Shown here piece by piece: positions 8,260 through 17,505 of a stretch of DNA of 64,000 bases; positions within the stretch are counted from its first letter, which is position 1, and every line of letters starts with the position of its first letter. The translations under genes were made by a program, and so were the position numbers. The notes under the pieces are model-generated. The model saw only the letters and a program-made list of their open reading frames with translations. It was not told where the DNA came from and ran no database searches. Source of the DNA: Paenibacillus brevis (GTDB taxonomy: Bacteria; Bacillota; Bacilli; Paenibacillales; Paenibacillaceae). The stretch lies in the NCBI RefSeq assembly GCF_018919145.1, contig NZ_JAHLQJ010000020.1:18393-82392 (forward strand), written 5' to 3'.

Positions 8260-8736
8260 AGGAGAAGAGAGAATGATCCGAAAAAGTGAACGAGCACCGC
8301 TCCCGGCCTGCTGATCTATCGGATTCGAAGCTTCAGAATCGGGTGTTATCGTCCAGCCCAGGGAAAGAACGGAGGCTAGCCGCGCAGCCTCTTGCGGTGT
8401 CAATCTGGCGATAACGGCTTCTTGCCCAGGCTCCAGAACGAGTTCCGCCTCAACCTTCAAAGCCAGTTTAATCCAGCTGCTTATGCCGCGAATCGTATTG
8501 TACTTGATTTGATAGCCTTCTTTTAACACGCGTTTGAATTCGATTTCGTTGGCTCTGATCCATGTTGATAAAGACACATAGTCGAACTTGAACGGGCTAG
8601 TATCTATCGGCAGCGTTCCCTCAAGGATATGGTTGAGAAGCTGTTCTTCGGTCCACCCGAGAGACAGCAATGATTCCAACGATAGCGCGTCCCATTGCGA
8701 TAGTCTGATCTTCTCCAGCTGTGATGATGTACTCAT
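8233..8736 (-). CDS. Unrecognised 167-residue protein downstream of the Opp-type operon
   Basis: About 167 residues from the ATG at 8736, which has GGGAGGGG upstream at normal spacing. I do not recognise the family. Two similar short motifs, LESLLSLGWTEEQ (about residue 20) and LASVLSLGWTITP (about residue 121), suggest an internal duplication. The protein is soluble, has no signal peptide or cysteines, and ends in an Ala/Gly/Ser-rich tail. It lies about 100 bases after the binding-protein gene on the same strand, separated by a long hairpin, so it could be a weakly expressed last gene of that operon. Its 3' end overlaps a terminator. Confidence 0.65.
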   Translation of the reverse strand: MSTSSQLEKIRLSQWDALSLESLLSLGWTEEQLLNHILEGTLPIDTSPFKFDYVSLSTWIRANEIEFKRVLKEGYQIKYNTIRGISSWIKLALKVEAELVLEPGQEAVIARLTPQEAARLASVLSLGWTITPDSEASNPIDQQAGSGARSLFRIILSSPKNTPAAGA

Positions 8737-8769
8737 GGCGAGCTTCCCCTCCCGGCTGAATTTGTAGGA

Positions 8770-8805
8770 GACCCAAGAGACGCCCCCATGGGCGCCTCTC
8801 GGGTC
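8770..8805 (-). terminator. Intercistronic hairpin after the binding-protein gene
   Basis: Long imperfect stem: GACCC/GGGTC, AGAG/CTCT and CGCCC/GGGCG around a four-base loop. No T tract follows on the minus strand. It probably stabilises or attenuates the transcript 3' of the binding-protein gene, reducing expression of the downstream small gene. Confidence 0.5.
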
Positions 8806-8834
8806 CGTTATCAGCACATAGTTAATAAATAAAG

Positions 8835-10676
8835 TTACTTGCTGGCCTGATAAGCTTGCAGGTGTTCCTTCACTTTGGCTGCGTCGGCAACCAGCTCGAG
8901 TCCTGTCTGTACCAGCGGGCTGAGCGTGGATGTTGCTTTGAACTTGTTGCCGCCATAGTAGGCAAGGAACTCATCCTGATTGATGGAATACAGTACGGCT
9001 TTGCGGAGGTCTGCGCTCTCCGCTACCGGACGGTTGCTGGTGTTGAACAGCAGATAACTCACACCATTACTCGGGATGGTTTGGAGAATCAGCTTGCTGT
9101 CGCTTTTCACAACATCAAATTTGGTCTCGCTTACCCCGTAGTAGAGGTGGATTTCCCCGCTTCGCAGGGCAGACAGAGCGCTGTCCGCATCCTTGATAAA
9201 TTTAACCTTAATGGTCTCGATACGCGGTTCGTGCTCGGTTCCCTTCATGTAGCCCGGGTTTTTATAGAAGATAGCTTCATAATCATTCTTATAGGCTAAA
9301 ATGTAAGGTCCGCTTGTGTACAGCGTGTTGTTATATTGATTGCCTTCGGTAACGGTGTTCTGATCGCCGTAAGGAATGTCCTTATTCACATCGAATGCGG
9401 CAACATCATAGGTATTGATGGCTTTTACCTGCTTTTCGGACACGATGCCTGCCGACTGATGCGCCAGATAGTTTAGTACTTGCGGGAAAGGTTCTGTTGT
9501 CGTCAGCTTGATAACCTGATATTTACCTTCTTGGTTATTTGCCTCGTTCTTATCGGCTACCAGTTGAGTAATTCCTACATCCAATCCACTCTCCAGAGCA
9601 CTCTTGACCGTTCCGCTGCCGCCGGAGACCGTTTGACCCTCCAATGCCGCAATGTCCGTAACCAGCTCTACATTTTGAATATGCTCATGCAGCGTATAGG
9701 TTCTGTGATCAGGCACGGAGTCCTTGTCCTTGGCACGCAGCAGGGAGAAGATTACATCGTTTCCGCCCACCCGTTCACCGGAATCTATGGCCTTCTTGTC
9801 TTGAATCTTGGCAAAGGTAATATCGTCGCGAAGAATAAAGTAATAGTCCGAGTTGCCTTCTCCAATGGCATGATTAAGAGACAGGGAGCCTTCCGAAGTG
9901 ACCTTGTCGTCATCCGTCAGATTCACGATTCTTACATACTGATTGGTGTTGATAATATTGATGGAGCCATCATTCCCCTTGATCGGATCGAGAGAAGTTA
10001 AAGTTGGCGTTGATGATTGCAGCAACAGCGGCTCGGTAGAGCGCTTGGATGTATCATTATAGTCCAGCTCTTCCCAAGGTAAGGAGCGGGACTTGGAGAT
10101 GCGGACACTGTCCTGGTTGAGTACTTCTTTATTATAGACCTGAGACTTCAAGGAATTGAACAAAGGAGCAATATAGGCATTTTCGAAGACCAGCTTCTCC
10201 TCGAACTCCTTGTAGGTGGCCTGATACTCATCAGAGGTCTGGGTGGCCGCCTTGTTAATCAAAGCGTCGATCTCCGGATTGGAGAGAATGCTGTAGTCAC
10301 CGCCGGTGATGAACAAGGAGCGTACGGCATAATCGGGGTTTCCTGTTACCGTCGTCCAGCTGGACAATGCGATATCATAATTGCCGGCATCCTGCTGGGT
10401 TTTGAAGCTGCCGTAGTCTGGTTGAATATTTAATTTGACGTTAAACCCGTTCTTGGATAATTGATCCCGCACGATATTCAGATCGGTCTCCGATGAGCTC
10501 ATTCCCAGTAGTTCGATATCTACCGGAGTAGTATCCACGGACACTACGGGTTCATTAGTGGACTTATTCTCGGCATTCGAGCTTGCGGCGTCATTTTTAG
10601 TGGTTAATGTGCAAGCACTGAGCAGTAGAGAAAGACTGAGTAATAATGGTGCTGCGAATTTAAGCTTACTTGACAT
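8835..10676 (-). CDS. Opp/Dpp-type substrate-binding lipoprotein with apparently permuted lobes
   Basis: 613 residues with a lipoprotein signal (lipobox LSAC, Cys22), then a Ser/Asn-rich linker. It belongs to SBP_bac_5 (peptide/nickel binding), but the order of its parts is changed. Residues about 51-205 look like the usual C-terminal portion (SKNGFNVKLNIQPDYGSFKT, YDIALSSW, LSNPEIDALINKA, then the FENAYIAPLF block). Residues about 215-613 look like the usual N-terminal portion (LDPIKG, LRDDITFA, GGNDVIFSLLRA) and end at LRKAVLYSINQDEF and a short helix where the missing half would normally continue. It follows the permease genes on the same strand. It probably captures peptides outside the cell. 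GGAGGGG precedes the ATG. Confidence 0.85.
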   Translation of the reverse strand: MSSKLKFAAPLLLSLSLLLSACTLTTKNDAASSNAENKSTNEPVVSVDTTPVDIELLGMSSSETDLNIVRDQLSKNGFNVKLNIQPDYGSFKTQQDAGNYDIALSSWTTVTGNPDYAVRSLFITGGDYSILSNPEIDALINKAATQTSDEYQATYKEFEEKLVFENAYIAPLFNSLKSQVYNKEVLNQDSVRISKSRSLPWEELDYNDTSKRSTEPLLLQSSTPTLTSLDPIKGNDGSINIINTNQYVRIVNLTDDDKVTSEGSLSLNHAIGEGNSDYYFILRDDITFAKIQDKKAIDSGERVGGNDVIFSLLRAKDKDSVPDHRTYTLHEHIQNVELVTDIAALEGQTVSGGSGTVKSALESGLDVGITQLVADKNEANNQEGKYQVIKLTTTEPFPQVLNYLAHQSAGIVSEKQVKAINTYDVAAFDVNKDIPYGDQNTVTEGNQYNNTLYTSGPYILAYKNDYEAIFYKNPGYMKGTEHEPRIETIKVKFIKDADSALSALRSGEIHLYYGVSETKFDVVKSDSKLILQTIPSNGVSYLLFNTSNRPVAESADLRKAVLYSINQDEFLAYYGGNKFKATSTLSPLVQTGLELVADAAKVKEHLQAYQASK

Positions 10677-10787
10677 GGTTTTCCCCTCCTGAATGATCTA
10701 AAAGTTTTTATAGTTAACCTACATTCTTCATTCAACGAAAATCCCGCGGTCATGGAAGAACATATAGAAGGTTAAGACGTAATAGGG

Positions 10788-12296
10788 CTAGTTCCGGCTA
10801 ATCTTAGGGTCGAGCGCATCCCGCAGCCCGTCGCCCAAAAAGTTGAAAGAGAGCACAAGCAGAATGATGGCAAGGCCTGGGTAGATGGCGGTAAAAGAAT
10901 GCGTCTCCAGATAAGCGCTGCCCAGCTTTAGAATATTGCCCCATTCTGGAATGTGCGGTTCTACACCCAGACCGAGAAAGCTTAAGCTGCTCGTTGAAAT
11001 TACGGCCGTGCCGATCGTCAAGGTACACTGCACGATCATTGGAGCCGCGGCATTCGGCAGAATGTGCTTGGTCAAGATCACCCAGTCGCTGGAGCCGAAG
11101 GCTCTGGCCGCCTGGACATATTCCAGTGTAGACACCTGGAGCACATTGGCCCGCATGGTTCGCGCATAGCTTGGAATGGAGCCCACGCTTAATGCGAGAA
11201 TCAGATTCATGGTTCCCGCGCCGAAGGCGGCAATAATGGCAATTGCCAGCAGGATGCCTGGAATAGCGTACAGGATGTCGAGCGAGCGCATAATCCAGTT
11301 GTCCAGCCTTTTCCCGTAATATCCGGATAAGGCGCCGAGCATGCCGCCGATGACCAGCGGAATGGCGGTTGATAGAAACCCGACGAATAACGAGATGCGG
11401 GCACCCAGGACGATTCGGGTGTATAAATCACGCCCGAAATTGTCTGTGCCCAGCGGATATTGGGCAGATGGCGATTGCAAAATAGCACTGTAATTATTGT
11501 CGATGGCCAGACTGTAATCAAAGGTCAGTACGCTGGTTATGGATAGCGACAATAGTACGGAGACAAAGAGCAAGCCCAGCATCGCCGCCATGTTATGCGA
11601 TATTCGCTCCAGCACCTCGCCGAACCTTGAGCCGGCAGAGAAGCCCTTATCCCGCAACTTTGCGAGAAGCAGGATTCCTGCGAACAGAGAAAACAAATTG
11701 CCGGTTACTGCTGCAATAAATTGCAAAATGATGATCGCCCACATCAGATTAGGGTTTAATCGCCCCTCATCGAGGCGGGAAGCCAGCAGCAGCGAGATGA
11801 GCTGCAACCCTGCCGCGAGAAGCAGGAACAGTGCTCCGACGATGAAGCCATTGGCTACGTACGGCTTGAGCATATTCAGTGCAGTAACCGCAATGACGAG
11901 CAGCGTAGAGAGCAGGGCATAAACAGACAGGGTGTATGCGGTATGCTTCTTCTGCTTGATGAGGTGAAAAGCCGCCGCCGCCGCGAAAATGTTGCCTGTA
12001 GCAAAGCTAAGCATCATCGGATACCCCAGTAATCTCACATACGGAGAAATGCTTCCGCTTTGAATCAGGTCCTGACGAATGCGATACCAAATGAATGTCT
12101 GTAGCAGCGTAAAGCCGCAATAGGCATAGCCGGCAGAGCCCAGCAGTTGATTGAATCCATCGCCGCTATAAGCAGAAGCCAGGAGAATTACAGCAAGGCC
12201 GGCGGATGCAAGCGCTGCGAAGCTGGCTTGCATATATTCAGCATGCGTCTTAAGCCGGAATTGAATATCGCTTTTTCTCAGAGAATGAACAGCCAT
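10788..12296 (-). CDS. Opp/Dpp-type ABC permease (DppC-like) with long membrane N-terminal extension
   Basis: About 502 residues from ATG 12296 (AGGTG upstream; GTG 12305 is the alternative). The C-terminal 290 residues are a normal DppC/OppC permease: PLGTDNFGRDLYTR, a transmembrane core, and the ATPase-coupling EAA-like loop YVQAARAFGSSDWVILTKHILPN. DppC proteins are usually about 300 residues. Here roughly 210 extra residues with about six hydrophobic helices precede the core. The extension resembles no domain I recognise. The gene starts 14 bases after the DppB-like gene. Confidence 0.85.
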   Translation of the reverse strand: MAVHSLRKSDIQFRLKTHAEYMQASFAALASAGLAVILLASAYSGDGFNQLLGSAGYAYCGFTLLQTFIWYRIRQDLIQSGSISPYVRLLGYPMMLSFATGNIFAAAAAFHLIKQKKHTAYTLSVYALLSTLLVIAVTALNMLKPYVANGFIVGALFLLLAAGLQLISLLLASRLDEGRLNPNLMWAIIILQFIAAVTGNLFSLFAGILLLAKLRDKGFSAGSRFGEVLERISHNMAAMLGLLFVSVLLSLSITSVLTFDYSLAIDNNYSAILQSPSAQYPLGTDNFGRDLYTRIVLGARISLFVGFLSTAIPLVIGGMLGALSGYYGKRLDNWIMRSLDILYAIPGILLAIAIIAAFGAGTMNLILALSVGSIPSYARTMRANVLQVSTLEYVQAARAFGSSDWVILTKHILPNAAAPMIVQCTLTIGTAVISTSSLSFLGLGVEPHIPEWGNILKLGSAYLETHSFTAIYPGLAIILLVLSFNFLGDGLRDALDPKISRN

Positions 12297-12310
12297 GAAG
12301 TACACCTGCT

Positions 12311-13756
12311 TTAATTTTGTTTGATCTTGGAACGAATACGCGGATCGATAAAGGCATACAGCAAATCCACAATGACATTGACGATGGATATGGCAATCGC
12401 CGTATAGACCACACCGCCCATGATACTTGGGATGTCGGGAATAAATTGTCGGTCTACAATGTAGCTCCCGATACCGCTAATGTTGAACACTTTTTCGGTT
12501 ACTGCCGCTCCGCCAAGCAGACCGCCGAACAGCAGGCCGATAACGGTAACGATGGGGATCAATGCATTGGTCACCGCATGTCTCCATAACACCCGGTTTC
12601 GCGGTAATCCTTTGGCGCGTGCCGTAATGATGTAGTCTTCATGAATAATCTCGAGCATCGACGAACGAGTCATGCGGGCTACTGCAGCCGTAAAACCTGT
12701 GCCAAGCACTACGATCGGCATCAGGGCAGACAGCCAGTTACCGGGGCTATAAGTAGCAGGGAGCCAGGACAGCTTGATGGAGAAGCCTAGAATAAAGATC
12801 AGTCCCTGCCAAAAATTCGGAATGGACAAGCCTAGCAAGGCAATGAACATAAAGGTGTAGTCAAAGATTGAATTGGGACGTGTGGCTGAGATAATGCCGA
12901 TCGGTAAAGCAATGATGATGGCTAAAAGTGTTGATATCACTGTCAAGGTCAAGGTGATAGGAAATTTGTTCGCCATCGCAGTTGTGACTAATTCATTTCC
13001 GACAAATGATCGGCCAAGATCGAAGGTAAGGATGCCTTTTAATGAATGCCATAACTGTATGAAATAAGGCTGATCTAGCCCATGCAGCTGGTCAAACGCG
13101 GCAATTTGCTCTGCCGTGGCCGTCTCTCCCAGCATGGAGGCGGCAGGGTTCATCGGTGAAATATAGAGTATGGTGAACACCAGGAAAGCCACGCCAATAA
13201 TGACGCCAAGAGCCATGACAAGCCTTTCCAATACATATCTCAGGTAAGGGTTGGCGAATAGGGCCATCAATACATACAGGGGCCACCCAAGAAGAACGGA
13301 AAGCACGATCCATTCAGGACGCCCGAGTACCTGGTGATAGGTGCTGGCCAGATCGGCTGAAGGAGCAAGACCGTCTTCATGGATCCGTTCAGCCAGAATT
13401 TCTTTAAGCCGAATCTGGGCCAAGCTGCGCGCTTCTTTCTCCAATTCCTCCCGAGGAAGAGTCGTTTGGAAGAAGGCATGCTTACGGATAAGCTGCTCCC
13501 GGGCCTCCTGTTCGAGCTGCTGCGGCACTCCTTGGTCCAGCAGCTCCTGCAAGATGTGGCTAGAAACTCCGTGGCGGTTTTCTTTCACAACCCGAATACG
13601 GTGTGCAATCCAGAGAATGATCATAAACGGGGCTCCAGCTATCCATAACAACAGGCGATAGACGGGTTGTTGCAGCATTTTGCGAAAGGATATTGCTAAC
13701 ACATCGGCGATGTTTGCAGAATTGCGGGTTATTCCTGTGGCAATATGACCCTTCAT
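12311..13756 (-). CDS. Opp/Dpp-type ABC permease (DppB-like) with N-terminal extension
   Basis: About 481 residues from ATG 13756 (GGGAGG upstream). Residues about 175-481 are a canonical DppB/OppB permease: FLVFTILYISPMNPA, HGLDQPYFIQ, the coupling loop EDYIITARAKGLPRNRVLWRH, and a C-terminal DPRIRSK. The first 175 residues are extra: a hydrophobic segment, then a charged helical region (QQLEQEAREQLIRKHAFF), then another membrane segment. Ordinary DppB is about 310 residues. It is the first gene of the minus-strand operon, with a good promoter 50 bases upstream. Confidence 0.85.
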   Translation of the reverse strand: MKGHIATGITRNSANIADVLAISFRKMLQQPVYRLLLWIAGAPFMIILWIAHRIRVVKENRHGVSSHILQELLDQGVPQQLEQEAREQLIRKHAFFQTTLPREELEKEARSLAQIRLKEILAERIHEDGLAPSADLASTYHQVLGRPEWIVLSVLLGWPLYVLMALFANPYLRYVLERLVMALGVIIGVAFLVFTILYISPMNPAASMLGETATAEQIAAFDQLHGLDQPYFIQLWHSLKGILTFDLGRSFVGNELVTTAMANKFPITLTLTVISTLLAIIIALPIGIISATRPNSIFDYTFMFIALLGLSIPNFWQGLIFILGFSIKLSWLPATYSPGNWLSALMPIVVLGTGFTAAVARMTRSSMLEIIHEDYIITARAKGLPRNRVLWRHAVTNALIPIVTVIGLLFGGLLGGAAVTEKVFNISGIGSYIVDRQFIPDIPSIMGGVVYTAIAISIVNVIVDLLYAFIDPRIRSKIKQN

Positions 13757-13809
13757 TCGCTTCACCTCCCTTCTAAGAAAAAATTAAATTGTATAATTCC
13801 GATGGGTAT

Positions 13810-13839
13810 AGTATATTTTTAGAGGGGGATACATGTCAA
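13810..13839 (-). promoter_or_regulatory. SigA-type promoter of the Opp-type permease/binding-protein operon
   Basis: On the minus strand, TTGACA (plus positions 13834-13839) and TATACT (13810-13815) are separated by 18 bases, upstream of the permease start at 13756. The region between this operon and the divergent ATPase gene is very AT-rich and probably also holds the ATPase promoter. Confidence 0.7.
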
Positions 13840-13922
13840 TTGTTTATTTTTTAAAGAAAATTAATATATAACCGGATGGTCATCTATCCGTGGTCAAATT
13901 ATAGTGAAGTGCAGGTGGCAGC

Positions 13923-15659
13923 ATGAACGTATTGTTGAGAGTCGATGGATTGTCCGTTTCGTTCTATGGAAGAGATAGCGAAGTTCAAGCGGTGCGGGAT
14001 GTCAGCTTCGAAGTGCGGGCGGGCGAGACGCTGGGCATTGTAGGTGAATCGGGTAGCGGCAAGAGTGTTACCGCTCGATCCATTATGGGGCTTCTTCCGT
14101 CTCCGCCTGCGATGGTGAAGGAAGGACACATTATGTTCCGGGGAGAGAGCCTGACGGATAAGTCAGACCGGGAAATGGAGCAGGTCCGCGGGCGCGATAT
14201 CGGGATGATTTTCCAGGACCCGATGTCATCTTTGAATCCTACCATGCGGGTAGGGCCGCAAATTGAGGAAGGGCTGATTCGCCATCGGAATTTAAGCAAA
14301 TCCGAAGCGAGGAAGGAAGCCGTCAAGATGCTGGAAATGGTCGGCATTCAGGATAGTGAGGTTCGTTATAATCAATATCCTCATGAGTTCTCGGGTGGCA
14401 TGCGGCAACGGGTCATGATTGCCATTGCTATGGCCTGTAATCCGTCCCTGCTTATTGCAGACGAGCCAACGACTTCGCTTGATGTGACAATTCAGGCGCA
14501 AATTCTGGACGAAATGAAGAAGCTGCAGCAGGAGCTGGGGACGGCCATTGTTCTTATCACACATGATCTGGGGGTAGTGGCCGGCTTCTGTGACCGGGTC
14601 ATCGTCATGAAAGAGGGGGAGATTGTGGAATCGGGCACAACGGCGCAGCTGTTTGCTTCCCCGCAGCATCCTTATACCCGGCGGCTATTGGATGCCTTGC
14701 CTAGACTGGATGCACCGAAGGTGCCTCGGCAGGAAGGCAGGCAGCAGCCGGAAGGTGAACCTCCGTTACTACAGGTAAATGCATTAAGGCAATATTTTGA
14801 TATGGGCAGGGGCAGGGTACTGAAAGCAGTGGATAATATCAGCTTTCAACTGAACGCCGGTGAGACCCTGGGCATTGTAGGCGAATCGGGAAGCGGCAAG
14901 TCGACGATGGGGCGCAGCATTCTTCGTTTGAATGAATGGACGGGCGGAGAGGTATTGTTCAAGGGGATTCCTTTGAAATATCTTAACCGTTCGGAAATGA
15001 AGACCATGCGCAGACATATGGGAATCATATTTCAGGACCCCTATGCATCGCTCAACCCGCGCATGCGTATTGCCGACATTATCGGAGAGTCGCTTAATGT
15101 GCACGGGATGGCAAAGGGCAAACGGGAGCGGCAGCGCCGGGTAGAGGAGCTGCTTGAACTCGTCGGACTTGAGCCGTCCCACGCCATGCGTTATCCGCAC
15201 GAGTTCTCCGGCGGACAACGGCAACGGATCGGAATCGCCCGGACATTGGCGGTAGAGCCGGAATTCATCGTGTGCGATGAGCCCCTGTCAGCTCTCGATG
15301 TATCGATTCAGGCCCAGATCGTCAAGCTGCTGGAGGATCTGCAGCAGCGGCTGGGACTGACATATCTGTTCATTGCTCATGATTTGGCTGTGGTCAAGCA
15401 AATCAGCGACCGGGTAGCGGTCATGTACAAGGGGAGAATGGTTGAGTTGGCGGACAGCGAGGAGCTGTATGCCAATCCGCTGCATGATTATACCCGCTCC
15501 TTATTGTCTGCGGTGCCTGTGCCTGACCCTAGTGTGAGGGTTGCAGATTCAAAGGAGTCAATCCGAGTGCTGGATCAAGAGGACCCTTACAATTTGAATC
15601 AGTCTCATTTTGTCGAAGTCAGCCAAGGCCATTGGCTGGCGGTGCCGGCAACAGGTTAG
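13923..15659 (+). CDS. Fused double ATPase of an Opp/Dpp-type ABC transporter (DppD-DppF)
   Basis: 578 residues containing two complete ABC ATPase domains. The first (about residues 1-265) has Walker [10 protein letters not shown]-loop [11 protein letters not shown], signature FSGGMRQR and Walker B LLIADEPT. The second (about 285-560) has [29 protein letters not shown] and [12 protein letters not shown]. Each is followed by the oligopeptide_HPY-like tail ([12 protein letters not shown] and [12 protein letters not shown]). Both sites look catalytically intact. Fused DppDF/GsiA-type proteins power peptide or glutathione uptake. It is divergent from the permease/binding-protein operon and is presumably its energy source. 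AGGTGG precedes the ATG. Confidence 0.92.
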   Translation: MNVLLRVDGLSVSFYGRDSEVQAVRDVSFEVRAGETLGIVGESGSGKSVTARSIMGLLPSPPAMVKEGHIMFRGESLTDKSDREMEQVRGRDIGMIFQDPMSSLNPTMRVGPQIEEGLIRHRNLSKSEARKEAVKMLEMVGIQDSEVRYNQYPHEFSGGMRQRVMIAIAMACNPSLLIADEPTTSLDVTIQAQILDEMKKLQQELGTAIVLITHDLGVVAGFCDRVIVMKEGEIVESGTTAQLFASPQHPYTRRLLDALPRLDAPKVPRQEGRQQPEGEPPLLQVNALRQYFDMGRGRVLKAVDNISFQLNAGETLGIVGESGSGKSTMGRSILRLNEWTGGEVLFKGIPLKYLNRSEMKTMRRHMGIIFQDPYASLNPRMRIADIIGESLNVHGMAKGKRERQRRVEELLELVGLEPSHAMRYPHEFSGGQRQRIGIARTLAVEPEFIVCDEPLSALDVSIQAQIVKLLEDLQQRLGLTYLFIAHDLAVVKQISDRVAVMYKGRMVELADSEELYANPLHDYTRSLLSAVPVPDPSVRVADSKESIRVLDQEDPYNLNQSHFVEVSQGHWLAVPATG

Positions 15660-15674
15660 TTATCTGTAATTAAT

Positions 15675-15758
15675 AACACCTCTTCCCCCTATTAAGCTGT
15701 GGTATATTATACTAAACTTGTATAATCATGATCACAGAGTTCAGCGGGAAGAGGTGTT
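15675..15758 (+). promoter_or_regulatory. Long-loop inverted repeat enclosing the promoter of the stalk-domain gene
   Basis: A perfect 13-bp inverted repeat, AACACCTCTTCCC (15675-15687) and GGGAAGAGGTGTT (15746-15758), is followed by a T run and the ATG at 15762. The right arm contains the ribosome binding site GAAGAGGTG. A TATAAT sequence (15721-15726) lies inside the loop. Transcripts reading through from the ATPase gene would fold and hide the ribosome binding site or terminate. Transcripts begun inside the loop would not. Confidence 0.55.
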
Positions 15759-15761
15759 TTT

Positions 15762-16619
15762 ATGTTGAAGTACGCTTCTACTTTTCTTGGCGTTATACTA
15801 GCGGGAATGATCGTTATGGGACCGGCGTCTATCGTGAATGCGGAAACCGGCAATAAGATTCAGATTGATGGTGCGGTGATTGCATCTGATGTAAAGCCGG
15901 AGACGAAGAACGGTCGAATTATGGTGCCTTTGCGTATGATTAGCGAGAATTTGGGAGCTGAGGTGAATTGGTCACCCTCGGAAGTGACACTGCTTAAAAA
16001 CCATATAAGAGTGACTCTGAAGCTCAACAGCAGTGTAGCTGTAAAAAACGGCGAGTCTGTACAGTTGGATGTGAAGCCCTATCTCAAGAACAATCGGATA
16101 CTTGTCCCGCTTCGCTTTATCGCAGAAACGTTTGGTTGTACAGTCAGTTACAACAACGCTACGGTAAGCATCGACACTCCGCCGTTGCTCATCGATCAGG
16201 TCGAGATCAAAGCCTTGCAGCACGAATACCACATGACGATGGGCGGCGTAGTGCAACAAATCAAAGCCAACACTTATCATGAAGCTATTTATAATATCTT
16301 CGTTGAGAACAAGCGGATCAAGGTAGATGCACCTGCCAAATTCTCTTGGAGTGTTCATGACACTGAGGCCGGTTCTTATTATAAGATCGGACAATATGAT
16401 TTTTTGGACGGGAATGGGGACAGCGTGCAGCGGTTTGATATTTATACTCTGGTTAACATGGGTAAACATCTGCCGGAGTCCCCGGAAGTTCTGCTCTATG
16501 ACGGCACCGAAGAACAATGGTATTTGTTTAGCATTGACGCAAGAGATGCTGTCAATCAGATGATGAACAGAGCAGCCCAAAATGGCCTCCTGACGGTGAT
16601 TAGCAATAGTGTTCCTTGA
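15762..16619 (+). CDS. Secreted copper-amine-oxidase-like 'stalk' domain protein
   Basis: 285 residues. A signal peptide (hydrophobic residues 5-23, likely cut after VNA) is followed by two half-repeats of the CuAO_N1/stalk domain: GRIMVPLRMISENLGAEVNW (about 49-68) and NRILVPLRFIAETFGCTVSY (about 110-129), each with the PLR core. The rest (about 145-285) is an unrecognised exported domain. Such stalk domains are abundant in Paenibacillus surface proteins and probably mediate wall attachment or protein contacts. They do not imply oxidase activity. Confidence 0.85.
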   Translation: MLKYASTFLGVILAGMIVMGPASIVNAETGNKIQIDGAVIASDVKPETKNGRIMVPLRMISENLGAEVNWSPSEVTLLKNHIRVTLKLNSSVAVKNGESVQLDVKPYLKNNRILVPLRFIAETFGCTVSYNNATVSIDTPPLLIDQVEIKALQHEYHMTMGGVVQQIKANTYHEAIYNIFVENKRIKVDAPAKFSWSVHDTEAGSYYKIGQYDFLDGNGDSVQRFDIYTLVNMGKHLPESPEVLLYDGTEEQWYLFSIDARDAVNQMMNRAAQNGLLTVISNSVP

Positions 16620-16790
16620 ACAATAACCCCATGACCCGCTTGCATCTGAATGGAATCACGAAATACTACGCTACGAAGACGACTCCGACTGAACTTCGCT
16701 GACAGCAGTTGTCAGTGAACATGGTATATGCTAGGAATGCGGCTGTGATCCCGGCGGCCGAATGGTGAATAAAGAAAGGGTGAATTCAGG

Positions 16791-17306
16791 ATGAATCAAG
16801 ACCCGAAAAGGCAATACGAATACCATGTCTGGGCGAACGGCCAGCTATTCGCCCACCTGAAGCAGCTTCCGGAGGAAGTGTTCCAGGCAGAGGTGACGAG
16901 TGTGTTCCCGTCCGTAGCCCAAACGCTGGGGCATATGTATATGTTCGAAAGGCTCTATATGTCCGTGCTCTCAGAACTTCCGAATGAGGAGATTTTTCCG
17001 AAAATTCCGAGTTGGACTGAGGAGACGCAAGGGAAGAGCGTAAAAGAGATGCAGCAATTGTTTGCCGATGTGACGGAGCAGTTCCGTGATTTGCTTGCGC
17101 ATACACCGGATTTAAATAGAGCGATGACCATCACACATCCGAGACATGGTTCTCTTGATACCCATTTCTCTGATATCCTGCAGCATGTGGTCAATCACGG
17201 GACCTATCACCGGGGGAATATAACGGCAATGCTGAGACAGCAGGGGTATGCCGGGGTGCCGACGGACTATCTCTTTTATCTGATAGAGCAGCAACAGGAT
17301 GCCTAG
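16791..17306 (+). CDS. DinB family protein
   Basis: 171 residues with the canonical DinB layout: WANGQLFAHLKQLP near the start, first ligand in TLGHMYMFERLY (His about 48), and the pair in HVVNHGTYHRGNITAMLRQQG (about 132 and 136). The three-histidine metal site is intact, better conserved than in the DinB protein at 1479-1952. AAAGGGTGAATTCAGG lies upstream of the ATG. Reaction unknown; the family includes thiol transferases and DNA-damage-inducible proteins. Confidence 0.9.
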   Translation: MNQDPKRQYEYHVWANGQLFAHLKQLPEEVFQAEVTSVFPSVAQTLGHMYMFERLYMSVLSELPNEEIFPKIPSWTEETQGKSVKEMQQLFADVTEQFRDLLAHTPDLNRAMTITHPRHGSLDTHFSDILQHVVNHGTYHRGNITAMLRQQGYAGVPTDYLFYLIEQQQDA

Positions 17307-17396
17307 GGAGAAGAGGTGAAGAGCCTGATGAATTCCAATGCGATTCTAGCTAAATATATGAGCCAGTCCATTCTCTCCATACATTCCTCATGTAAA

Positions 17397-17445
17397 AGCC
17401 CCCTCATTCAACGGATTGGATTGGCTCCATTGTAATCGGGGGGCT
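17397..17445 (-). terminator. Possible terminator of the minus-strand pair 17506-18479
   Basis: On the minus strand, AGCCCCC and GGGGGCT arms around a 35-base loop are followed by TTTT. The loop is long, so the call is weak. The region 17307-17505 otherwise holds no gene. Confidence 0.4.
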
Positions 17446-17505
17446 GATCGTGCGCATTGATTTAAGTTAAGACGGAACAAGTGTAAAACTGACCAGAGCC
17501 GGGGT

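Noticed and set aside
16632..16690. Short translation resembling the first residues of an ABC ATPase (LHLNGITKYY)
   Set aside because: Only about 20 residues before a stop, no Walker motif anywhere near. Too short to call a pseudogene.
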